From: Dyadobacter chenwenxiniae
Lineage (GTDB): Bacteria; Bacteroidota; Bacteroidia; Cytophagales; Spirosomataceae
Length of the DNA stretch: 64,000 nt
Assembly: GCF_022869785.1 (NCBI RefSeq)
Contig: NZ_CP094997.1
Coordinates: 1,240,001 to 1,304,000 of the forward strand
Direction of reading: 5' to 3'
The stretch's first letter is position 1, and every line of letters starts with the position of its first letter. This document shows, piece after piece, positions 9,798 through 18,269 of this stretch. The notes under the pieces are model-generated. The model did not search any database. It was not told the DNA's origin and saw only the letters and a list, made by a program, of their open reading frames with translations. Position numbers and translations under genes: made by a program.

Positions 9798-9805
9798 CAA
9801 AGGTA
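9798..9805 (-). promoter_or_regulatory. Putative -7 promoter box for the SIP-AraC operon
   Basis: On the minus strand this reads TACCTTTG, matching the Bacteroidota -7 consensus TAnnTTTG, 20 bp before the ATG at 9777. No convincing -33 TTTG was found at the ideal spacing. Confidence 0.5.
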
Positions 9806-9822
9806 TCGGGGCTGAATATGCC

Positions 9823-9858
9823 ATTTGTCCAACAAAAGGCGGGAATAGGTGGACAAAT
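9823..9858. promoter_or_regulatory. Perfect 9-bp inverted repeat upstream of SIP-AraC operon (putative operator)
   Basis: ATTTGTCCA at 9823-9831 is mirrored exactly by TGGACAAAT at 9850-9858, with an 18-bp spacer, so the arm centres are 27 bp apart. It lies just upstream of the -7 box of the SIP-AraC operon, covering the expected -33 region. The position fits binding by the AraC regulator encoded in the operon or by another dimeric regulator. The binding protein is inferred. Confidence 0.5.
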
Positions 9859-9899
9859 AGCCTGTAAGGGTCTCCTTAATCTGACTTGAAAGGGTTAGG

Positions 9900-10460
9900 C
9901 TAGCGTTGTTGCGATCTTACCGGTTCGTAATACAGGATTATGGCACCGCATGTAAATGTTTTTGTTTTCAAAAGTTTAAGATCTAATTTCTCCTGAATGT
10001 TTTTGAACAGCGGCAAGCCGCTGCCTGCAATAATCGGGTGGACAGCGATCTGGTATTCATCAATTAAGCCAAGGTTAGTAAAAGCAGCGATTAAGCCCGG
10101 ACTGCCGACAAAGATGTCCTTCCCTGTTTGCTGCCTGAGTTGCAAAATTTCTTCTTTGTTGATATCCCGTTTTAACTCCGTACCGTTCCAGTCCACACTT
10201 TCCAGCGTTCTGGAAAACACAATTTTGGAAATTTTATCCATATTCAAAGCAAACTCATCCTCAGCTTTGATACCTGTGGGATTTTCCACGATGGTTCGCC
10301 AATATTCCATCAATTGATAAGTGATCCTTCCGTAGAGTATGACACCGGCGTCCATTAGCAGATCGGCATAATGCTGATGCGTTTCTTCATCCGCAGTCAC
10401 GGCGGTATGGTCGCAAAACCCGTCCAGAGTCATATTGGTGGCTGCAATTATTTTTCTCAT
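9900..10460 (-). CDS. Dihydrofolate reductase family protein (RibD C-terminal domain)
   Basis: The 186-residue protein consists of one RibD_C/DHFR-like domain. It starts MRKIIAATNMTLDGFCD, contains the nucleotide-binding GVILYGRITYQLMEYW and KIVFSRTL, and has the second-half motif DIFVGSPGLIAAFTNLGLIDEYQIAVHPIIAGSGLPLF. Members are NADPH-dependent reductases of unknown substrate, commonly duplicated in soil bacteria. Start ATG 10460 lies 5 bp after the DUF1801 stop, so the two form an operon. A role in folate or riboflavin synthesis is not implied by context. Confidence 0.9.
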   Translation of the reverse strand: MRKIIAATNMTLDGFCDHTAVTADEETHQHYADLLMDAGVILYGRITYQLMEYWRTIVENPTGIKAEDEFALNMDKISKIVFSRTLESVDWNGTELKRDINKEEILQLRQQTGKDIFVGSPGLIAAFTNLGLIDEYQIAVHPIIAGSGLPLFKNIQEKLDLKLLKTKTFTCGAIILYYEPVRSQQR

Positions 10461-10465
10461 GTGAT

Positions 10466-10834
10466 CTAAACTGTTTTGTATGGATGACAGCTCGCACGGA
10501 TTGCCATTTGTAATATTTCGTTTATTTGGTCAACAGGGAGGTCTTCGTGGGGGTCTATCAGCAAGATTTTCATTCTCGACCGTTTTTCGGCGATCAGGTT
10601 TGGATGTTCGAGTAGTTTTCCGTCAACAATGCCAAGATAAGGCAGGCCGGTCTTTTTTTCAAGCCAGATATAACAAAACCTTTTTCCGTTGTAATTATAA
10701 AAGGGCATCTTGTACCGCCACACTTCGGTAACATCCGGACTGAATTGTAAAACCAAAGCCCGCAATGCATTCAGGCTACCTTTGGCCGGCTCAGGTTTGT
10801 TCCAAAAGAAATCATCAATGTCGCGTAACTGCAT
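10466..10834 (-). CDS. DUF1801 domain protein
   Basis: The small protein is about 122 residues from ATG at 10834; an upstream in-frame TTG at 10885 would add 17 residues with no family similarity, so the ATG is preferred. It matches DUF1801 (YdhG-like): QLRDIDDFF, then WRYKMPFYNYNGKRFCYIW, then GLPYLGIVDGKLLEHP and a C-terminal LPVDQINEILQMAI. The family is widespread and uncharacterised, with a fold like iron chaperone frataxin. It is probably co-transcribed with the RibD-like reductase downstream. Confidence 0.82.
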   Translation of the reverse strand: MQLRDIDDFFWNKPEPAKGSLNALRALVLQFSPDVTEVWRYKMPFYNYNGKRFCYIWLEKKTGLPYLGIVDGKLLEHPNLIAEKRSRMKILLIDPHEDLPVDQINEILQMAIRASCHPYKTV

Positions 10835-11010
10835 GATTGTCGGCAGATTATTGTCGTGATCCGATAAATGTAAAGTAACCCGCAATTAGTAAATACTTGT
10901 TGGCCCGGCGAAACAGATTGCGATATCGGTCGTCTCCTGCAAGGCATCAGGTATGATATTTGTTAAAGGGCGTGGTGTTTCATTGCTCACTTCAACACGC
11001 CACGATTGAG

Positions 11011-11280
11011 ATGCCGGACAATCTTAAGGAAGACCTCAAAAAACAAGTTATTGCCCAATTGAACCTGGAAGGGTTATCGCCGGAAGAAATTGATGAGGAT
11101 AAACCCCTTTTTCACGAATCAGGCCTGGGCCTGGACTCCATCGATGCGCTGGAACTGATTGTGATGTTTGAACAACATTACGGAATCGAGGTTCTTGAAC
11201 CACAGGAAAGCAAAAAGGCATTCCGCTCCATATCTTCGATGGCGGACTATATTCGGGGAAAAAGAAGCCCGGACAAATAA
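11011..11280 (+). CDS. Acyl carrier protein (stand-alone)
   Basis: The product is 89 residues from ATG 11011; a TTG at 10960 is in frame but adds 17 unrelated residues. It has the ACP fold and the phosphopantetheine attachment motif GLDSIDALEL, with the modified Ser near residue 43. The N-terminal half is acidic and helical (LKEDLKKQVIAQLNLEGLSPEEI), and it ends SISSMADYIRGKR. It differs from housekeeping AcpP, in which DSLD is usual, and resembles ACPs of aryl-polyene/flexirubin or lipid-modifying clusters. No ketosynthase, ligase or transferase gene accompanies it here, so its partner enzymes must be unlinked. It is divergent from DUF1801 and convergent with the permease. Confidence 0.87.
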   Translation: MPDNLKEDLKKQVIAQLNLEGLSPEEIDEDKPLFHESGLGLDSIDALELIVMFEQHYGIEVLEPQESKKAFRSISSMADYIRGKRSPDK

Positions 11281-11297
11281 TTCGTCACAAATAAAGT

Positions 11298-13694
11298 TTA
11301 TTCGCTCTGCAAGCTCTTCGCCGGGTTCAACAATGCAGCTTTCACCGCCTGGAAACTAACGGTGACCAAGGTAATGGCCAGCGCACCAAAGATGGCCGCA
11401 GCAAAGATCCACCAGGAAAGAGCAGCCCGATAAGTGTAATGTTGCAACCAGTCATGCATCAGATAGTAAGCAATGGGCGTCGCTATGAGGCAGGCAATCA
11501 TGACCAGGACCAGGAAATCTTTGGAAAGCATTTGCCACAGGTTAGCCACCGAAGCGCCCAGGACTTTACGAATGCCGATCTCCTTTTGTCGCTGTTCGGC
11601 AAAGAAGGATGCCAGGCCAAAAAGCCCCAGACAACTGATAAAGATCGCCAGAGATGCGAAGGCGGTCGAAAGCTGACCGATCCGTTCTTCTGCCTGGAAC
11701 TTCCGGTCATATTCATCGCTGGCAAATTTATACGCAAAGGGACTTCCGGGATTATATTTTTTAAAAACCGGTTCAAGCCTCGAGAGTGCTTCTCTGGTGG
11801 GAACGGCGGGGTTAAGCCTGATATGGATGAAGGATGCCCAATCTTCCTTTAACATATATACGGTCGGTTGGATAGGCATAAAGGGCGAGCCGGTTACCAC
11901 ATCGTGAATGATCCCAATGATCGTATACTTATCGCCATTCCATTGAACGGGAGTCCCGACTGCTTCTTTAAGTCCCATATATTTCACCGCACTTTCGTTA
12001 ATCACCATACCCAGACGGTCCGTCCCCGAATCGCTTGAAAAGTCACGGCCTTGCTTCAGTTGCCAACCAACCGTTCTCCCATAGGCATAAGTAACGCCGA
12101 CGGTCCCCAGGTCGCCCAGCTGATCAGGGTCTTTTCCGGGCCAGCTAAAACTGGCGTCGCTACTCCATACCTCAGCAGTCGGACTTGAAGATTTGGCGGT
12201 GTTTACAGCAGCTCCCGTCCGCAATAAATCCTGGCAAAGTGCTTGCGAATGTACTTGCAGGTCGGGCGTGTTCATGGCTACAGAGAGTAGTCCCGACCGG
12301 TCAAAACCCACCGGCCTGTTTTTGGCATGCTGAATCTGGCGAAGTACAACCAGTGTACCAATGACCAAAGTTATCGAAACCGTAAATTGGAGGATGACCA
12401 GCGTTTGCCGCGGCAGTGCAGCGGAACGGAATCCCCGCAATTTCACTGAGGAACCAGAGCCTGTAAGAGCGCTCACTGGCTTGAACCGCGACAGGTAAAT
12501 GGCCGGATAACTGCCGGCAAGCAAGCCGGTCATGAGTGCAAAACCCAGGCCGGGAAGCCAGGTTCTCTGATTGTCCCAAGGGCTGTTGATCTGCTTGTCG
12601 GCGACCTGGTTAAACCATGGCAGGAATAGTTGCACCACCAGCAGGGCAACTACAAATGCAAACATGGCCATCATAATCGATTCGCTAAAAAACTGTGCGA
12701 TCAGCTGACTTCGCAGTGAACCAACGGCCTTACGAATGCCCACCTCTTTTGCGCGTTTTTGCGAACGGGCCGTTGACAAATTCATGAAATTAATGCAGGC
12801 CAATAAAAGCACAAACGCCCCGATGATGCCAAAAAGCCAAACAAACTGAATCCGCCCGCGGACCGCCACTCCATTTTCCCATTCCGAATATAAATGCCAC
12901 CGGCTCATGGGGTGAAGAAAGGCCTTGGGGTTGAACCTGGCTTCTTCTTTGGCATGCCGTGCCTTGATCTTTTCGATCTTGGCACTCACCTGATCAAAGC
13001 CTGTGTTTGGCGCAATCTCAACGAGCAATAAAAAAGAGTTGTTGCCCCAGTTGGTCTCCGAGCGTTTTACCCAGGGTTCTTCCTCCACAAAATATTTCCA
13101 GGGCAACAAAAATGACACATCGCGGAATTCCGAGTTGTAAGGAAGATCTTCATAGATGCCCGTAATCTTGAAGTAATTTTTGTTATCAACCTTTATAGTC
13201 TTATTAATAGGATCCTCATTGCCGAACAAAGCTTTTGCAACCGATTCTGAGAGCATTGCTGAAGTAGGATTGTCAAGTCCGGTCGCAGTGCCTTTCATGA
13301 TCCGCAAAGACATCATGAACGGAAAATCCGGCTCGACACAGTTGCCCTTTCTCGAAATTTTCTTTTCGCCGACGGCCAGAATGCGATCCTCTGTCCTGGA
13401 CGAGGATGCAATATATTTGAAATCACTCCCATGCTCACTCTGTAAAGCGGCCCGCATGGGAAGGGGAGTGGCGGTGGATGTGTTGGTAATCCCGGCGTAA
13501 GTCTGATGCTGCATGACACGTGCAATGCGGTCGTAATGCTCGTGATATTTGTTAAAAGAAAGTTCGTCCCACATCCAAAGACTGATCAGTAAGGCCGTAG
13601 CCATCCCGACGGACAAGCCGATAATGTTGATAGCGGAGTAGGTGCGGTTTTTAGTAAGGTTGCGGAAGGCGATCTTAATGTAGTTCTGCAGCAT
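11298..13694 (-). CDS. FtsX/MacB-like ABC transporter permease
   Basis: The product is 798 residues from the preferred ATG 13694 (MLQNYIKIAFRNLTKNRTYSA), the canonical family start; an upstream in-frame start at 13748 adds an unlikely 18 residues. It has an N-terminal membrane segment, a MacB periplasmic core, an FtsX domain with RSQKRAKEVGIRKAVGSLRSQL, a second core, and a last FtsX domain with FAEQRQKEIGIRKVLGASVANLW. Length agrees with the full family size of about 800. No ATP-binding subunit lies nearby. It is a paralogue of the truncated permease at the left edge and ends 17 bp from the convergent ACP gene. The substrate is unknown. Confidence 0.92.
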   Translation of the reverse strand: MLQNYIKIAFRNLTKNRTYSAINIIGLSVGMATALLISLWMWDELSFNKYHEHYDRIARVMQHQTYAGITNTSTATPLPMRAALQSEHGSDFKYIASSSRTEDRILAVGEKKISRKGNCVEPDFPFMMSLRIMKGTATGLDNPTSAMLSESVAKALFGNEDPINKTIKVDNKNYFKITGIYEDLPYNSEFRDVSFLLPWKYFVEEEPWVKRSETNWGNNSFLLLVEIAPNTGFDQVSAKIEKIKARHAKEEARFNPKAFLHPMSRWHLYSEWENGVAVRGRIQFVWLFGIIGAFVLLLACINFMNLSTARSQKRAKEVGIRKAVGSLRSQLIAQFFSESIMMAMFAFVVALLVVQLFLPWFNQVADKQINSPWDNQRTWLPGLGFALMTGLLAGSYPAIYLSRFKPVSALTGSGSSVKLRGFRSAALPRQTLVILQFTVSITLVIGTLVVLRQIQHAKNRPVGFDRSGLLSVAMNTPDLQVHSQALCQDLLRTGAAVNTAKSSSPTAEVWSSDASFSWPGKDPDQLGDLGTVGVTYAYGRTVGWQLKQGRDFSSDSGTDRLGMVINESAVKYMGLKEAVGTPVQWNGDKYTIIGIIHDVVTGSPFMPIQPTVYMLKEDWASFIHIRLNPAVPTREALSRLEPVFKKYNPGSPFAYKFASDEYDRKFQAEERIGQLSTAFASLAIFISCLGLFGLASFFAEQRQKEIGIRKVLGASVANLWQMLSKDFLVLVMIACLIATPIAYYLMHDWLQHYTYRAALSWWIFAAAIFGALAITLVTVSFQAVKAALLNPAKSLQSE

Positions 13695-13848
13695 ATCGAT
13701 AAGGCTTGATCCGTGAGTCATGTTAAGGCGTGACAAAATCCTTACCATGGCAAAAGGGATGCTTATGGTACTGATTGTCAGTAATTTAATAAGTCATACT
13801 GTTCAAAAGCGCACAAAATGGCGTTCAGTTCTGAACAAGTTTGTAATC

Positions 13849-16800
13849 CTAAACCGTCGGCAGGTTCCTCCGTTTTTTAGACTTGTATTCCGTTGGAAGC
13901 ATGTTGAATTTAGCCCTGAATGATTTTGCAAAATAATTTGGTGCAGTAAAACCGGTCATGTAGGAGATTTGCGAAATGCTCAGGTCGCTGTTCTCAAGCA
14001 ATAATGCAGCCTTTTCGAGCTTGATAGAACGGATAAACTCAATAGGCGTCTGGCCGCTCATTTCCAGCACTTTGCTGTATAATGTTCCCCGGCTCATGCC
14101 CACGTGCTTGCTCAGATTTTCGACACTTAGCTGCGAGGTGTGCAGGTTTTCTTCAATGTAAGACAACATATCTTTCAGCAACTTTTCCTGGCTGGACTCC
14201 ATCTGCGGCGCACTGCCCGAAACCTGGATGTGGCGTGAATAAACGCCTTTTAACAGACGGTTAAGCAAGATCAGATTATTAATTTTCGCATTCAGAATGT
14301 CAAAATTAAAGGGTTTGGTCAAATAGTCGTTGGCACCTGAGTTGAGGCCTTCGAGTTGTTGTTGCTCACCCGTTGAGGCGGTCAGGAGGATGATCGGAAT
14401 GTGCTTGGTGCGCTTGTCCGACTTGATTTTCTGACTCAGTGCAATGCCGTCCATTTCAGGCATCGCCACATCGCTGACGATCAGTTCCGGATGATGGCTC
14501 AGCGTTTTTTGCCAGCCCTCCTTACCATTGCTGGCCTCGATAACGTGATAATAAGGCATCAGGCTTTCTTTTAGATAATGTCTGAATTCATCATTATCCT
14601 CAATGATCAGCACATTGGATGGATCTTCCAGATTGGCTTTTTCCAGCCGGTTATAGCCGTTTTCCACCTCAGTACCAAGTGTTTTCGGCACCGGCGCAGA
14701 TTGTTCGGCCGCAGGAAGAAGCTCCTCCGCAATGGGCAGCGCTACTGTAAATGTGCTGCCCGAACCCGGCTGGCTGGCCACATGAATCCTTCCCTGATGC
14801 AGCTGCACAAATTCCCGCACAATCGACAAGCCGATTCCGCTTCCCTGGTTCAGCACGGTCAGGTCCGTATCGCTTTGAAAAAACCGGTCGAAAATCTTTT
14901 CGTGCTGATCTTCCGCAATGCCTATTCCGTTATCGGCAATGTTGATTTGAAGCCAATGTTTTCCCTCAGAGTCCTTCTGCAACCCGACTTGCAAAGCCAC
15001 TTCGCCGCCCTTAGGTGTAAACTTGAATGCATTGGAAAGCAGGTTGAACAAAACCCGTTCGAGTTTATTCGCATCAAAGTCCATGTCCAGTTGATCCAGT
15101 GAACTTTCAACTTTAAACTGAATCCCTTTCCGGATAGACAGGTCGCTGAACTGGTCACAAGTGTCTTTTATAAACAAAATAACATCCCGGCGTTTCAGGT
15201 CCAGCCTGACTTCTTGCTCTTGCATATTTTTGAAATCCAGCAGCTGGTCCACAAGGTTGAGCAGTCTTTTTGCATTCCTTTTGATGGCGGTTACCGGCGG
15301 ATGCATTTCAGTGGATTTTGTCTTGGCTAGCAAATTGTCAACGGGAGCAAGGATAAGCGATATGGGTGTTCGGAACTCATGACTCAGATTAGTCAAAAAC
15401 TTGATCTTCATCCGGTCCAACTCCTGAGCCCGCTCCACTTCCGCGCGCCGCTGCTGCTCCCTGAATTGCCTTTGAAGCTTCTGAATGCCGCGCCGCCTCA
15501 TCCAATACACGATCGCAAATGGCACGAGAACGTAAAAAATGTATGCATAGATAGTCAGGTAAAAGGGTGGTTTGACAATCACAGCAACTGACTTCGTCTG
15601 CGGACTCCAGTTAATGCCGTCTCCACTGGCCTGCACTTCAAAGATATACTCGCCCGGACTCAAATTGGTATAACTCGCAAAGTTGGTAAGTCCCGTCTCA
15701 TTCCATTCCGATTGCATGCCGACCAGCCTGTGCCGGTAATGCATTTGCTTTGGATTGGTATAATCCAGCGCCGCATAACCGATTGAAAAATTCTGTTTGT
15801 AATCCAGGCTGATGGTTTTCGCAACGGTAATGTCGGCATCAATAAAATTGGAATCTGCGGACGTAATGTTGCGGTTACCGATTTTTAAATCCTTTAAAAT
15901 GATCGGGGGAATGCGTTTACCGCTGGGCAGGCTGCGTGTGTCGATATAATTAAACCCGGCAATGCCTCCAAAGAAGAGCGTATTGTCGCGGGCACGGACG
16001 CCGGAGCCCAGAACAAATGTCCTGTCCTGGATGCCGTTATAGGAAGTGTAATTAATGAATTTTTTGTTTTTTATATCAAAATAGCTGATTCCCTGGTTCG
16101 TACTCACCCAAATCCGCCCCTGCGCATCTTCCAGCACTTTGTTGACAATGTTACTGGCCAATCCTTCTTTTGCTCCGTAAGTGATAAATTTTTTGGAGCG
16201 CGGGTTGTATAATGCCAATCCTTCACCCGATGTGCCGGCCCAGATGTTCCCTTTGCTATCTTCCAAAAGCGAAAAAACAATGTTGCTGGCCAGGTCACTG
16301 CTTTGCCTGTCGAGCAGCATTGATTTTTGTGTTAATGGGTCAAATACGGCAATTCCTGTTCCGTGCGAGGCAATCCAAAGCCTCCCTTTACGATCTAGCA
16401 ACAGATCCCTGATATATCCATTGAGCGGAATGCTCCGGCGGGTAACCGGAATGCCCGGATCATACATTCTTTTAAAGCTTCTGGTCGCTGGGTCGTATAA
16501 ATGCACGCCGCCGCCATTGGTGCCTACCCACAACTTGCCAGACTTGTCTTTTTCAAGACAAAAGATCTCGTTGTTACTGAGGCTGGCCGAATCTTTTCCT
16601 CTCAAAAACTGCGTGTAACCGCCGGTTTTCGGATTAAACTGGAATAACCCATCCTGGAATGTCCCGATCCAGAGTTCATGGCTGGCAGTCAGTTCCAATG
16701 TTAAAATTGCCAGTCCCGAAGCGGCGTTTTTGTTTTTTGGGTTAATGGGGAATTTTTTGAAAAGGTTAGTCTGGCGGTTGTACAGATTCAGCCCGCCACC

Positions 16801-17953
16801 GTCAGTTCCCACAAACAGCTCACCCGATTCGGTTTCAGCAAAGGACGTAACAAATGGGGCGCTCAAACCATAAGGATCATTTACATCTGACCGCTTTAAC
16901 CCAAAAATGGCCAGGTTTTTGTCATATTTATTGACGCCGCCTTTATAAGTGCCCAGCCAGCAAATTCCTTCATTGTCAATCAGGATACTCCGCACCGATT
17001 TATTGCTTAAACTGAACTGTGTCCGCGCATCCGGGCCATAACGCGTAATAATGCCCGTGCGCGTATCGAGCATGTTCAGGCCGGCATCCGTACATATCCA
17101 GAGGCGGTGCGCATTTTCCCACGTGACCGCAAAAACCATATTCGTGCTCAGCGAATTCTTATTGTCGGGTTCATATTCAAAATGCCTTAGGATCTGTCCC
17201 TTTGCATTCAGCTTGAACACACCACTGAATGTGCCTGCCCAAATATTGCCCTCGCTATCCTCCACAATGGATTTCACGGCACGCGCTCCGGCTTCGTCAG
17301 GAAGCGATTGGAGATAGTTAATGTACTCCTCGCTTTTATCAGCAGGGTCGATTTTGAACAGACCATTTCGTGACCCGATCCACACCCTTTTTTTGCTGTC
17401 AACCGCAATGCTGAGGATCATTCCTTTGGAAATCTGATCGGGAATGTTGGCAACTGATGTGAATGTGCGGATCTGATAACTTTCGGGGTTTACATTGATC
17501 AAGCCTGCTGTTGTTCCCACCCAAAGTTTTCCGGTCGGGTCGCTCGTGATGCTGACCACGCTGTGCGGAGATGGTATGCTTATAAAAGCGTCTTTTCGCC
17601 GGTCGTAAAGGTGCAGCCCGCCTTCAATCGTCCCCACCCAGATCCTGCCTTTGCGGTCTTGATGCAAACCAGGAAATATCGCTGGATCGAAGCGATGTGG
17701 AATCCTTTTTATCATGCCGGTACACCATTACATCCGTTCCGTCAAATCTGTTCAGCCCGTCGTCGGTCCCGAACCACATGAAGCCATAGCGATCTTTCAG
17801 GATAGCCGTCACCGTATTGGACGACAATCCGTCGGTTGAAGTCAGCGATGTGAATTTGGGCTCAGATGGCTGTGCCCATGCTGTGATCGTCGCTGCACAA
17901 CAGGCGATAGTCAGGCAAGCTAAACGGAATGTGAGCAGAATCTTTAAGCGCAT
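13849..17953 (-). CDS. Hybrid two-component system sensor/regulator (HTCS), broken by a one-base frameshift
   Basis: Read together, two overlapping frames give one HTCS of about 1367 residues. ATG 17953 encodes a signal peptide (ITAWAQ) and the first propeller blade (SLTSTDGLSSNTVTAILKDR). A one-base surplus near 17671 then throws the frame into a stop at 17624. The second frame (in the track from 17715) carries the rest: about a dozen Reg_prop blades (GKIWVGT-type), a Y_Y_Y domain, a membrane segment, HisKA with NLSHEFRTPISLIL, HATPase (NLLSNAFKFTPKGGE, GSGIGLSIV), a receiver domain with ELIVSDVAMPEMDG, and a terminal AraC HTH. Such proteins sense periplasmic oligosaccharides and activate the adjacent susC operon. 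As written, the long frame lacks a signal peptide, so sensing would fail. Confidence 0.9.
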
Positions 17954-18042
17954 TGAAATAGTGGGTTAAATGAGGAGCCCAGGACGAAAGTTATCCCAAA
18001 AATGCAAGTTTGTCCCAGAATCGGGCATTTTTTTGACCCATT

Positions 18043-18074
18043 TGAACAATTGTATCCTTAATATGAACAAATGT
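18043..18074 (+). promoter_or_regulatory. Direct repeats upstream of susC1 promoter (candidate HTCS site)
   Basis: TGAACAATTGT at 18043-18053 and TGAACAAATGT at 18064-18074 match at 10 of 11 positions and are spaced 21 bp, two helical turns. They end 26 bp before the TACTTTTG -7 box, where an AraC-type activator would contact polymerase. Assignment to the HTCS is inference. Confidence 0.45.
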
Positions 18075-18100
18075 GCTCACAGCAGGCTGCATCGTTACGC

Positions 18101-18108
18101 TACTTTTG
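18101..18108 (+). promoter_or_regulatory. Putative -7 box of the susC1 operon
   Basis: TACTTTTG matches the Bacteroidota consensus TAnnTTTG. A clear -33 element is missing, as expected for an activator-dependent promoter. It lies 162 bp upstream of the susC1 start. Confidence 0.5.
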
Positions 18109-18192
18109 TCGACAATAAATTAAATAATATCTGGAAAAAGTGATGCAGTCTTTTAGCTGATCAGAAGCCTAAGTTACACCCAAATCAAGTAT

Positions 18193-18205
18193 TGTCAAAT
18201 TGACA
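18193..18205. promoter_or_regulatory. Shared inverted repeat, copy 1 (TGTCA-N3-TGACA) before susC1
   Basis: TGTCAAATTGACA is a perfect 5+3+5 inverted repeat, in the susC1 leader. Closely related sequences lie at 24518-24532 and 38260-38272, before the other two transcription units of the locus. It is a candidate operator for a common regulator. Confidence 0.5.
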
Positions 18206-18269
18206 CTTTCAACCAACACCAATTAAGCCACATGATTCAATCTAATTTAAACATTAAATCATACACAAA

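Larger units (their letters stand above)
17954..18269. other. Intergenic control region between HTCS and SusC1 (316 bp)
   Basis: This non-coding stretch separates the divergent HTCS and susC1 genes. It holds, from left to right, two TGAACAA direct repeats 21 bp apart (18043-18074), a TACTTTTG -7 box on the plus strand (18101-18108), and an inverted repeat TGTCA-AAT-TGACA (18193-18205). The leader between the promoter and ATG 18270 is therefore about 150 nt. I see no small gene in it. Confidence 0.6.

Noticed and set aside
13823..13836. GTTCAG-TT-CTGAAC palindrome between the permease and HTCS genes
   Set aside because: A perfect 6+2+6 repeat, but no partner copy or promoter spacing supports a function, and the length is within chance for 64 kb.
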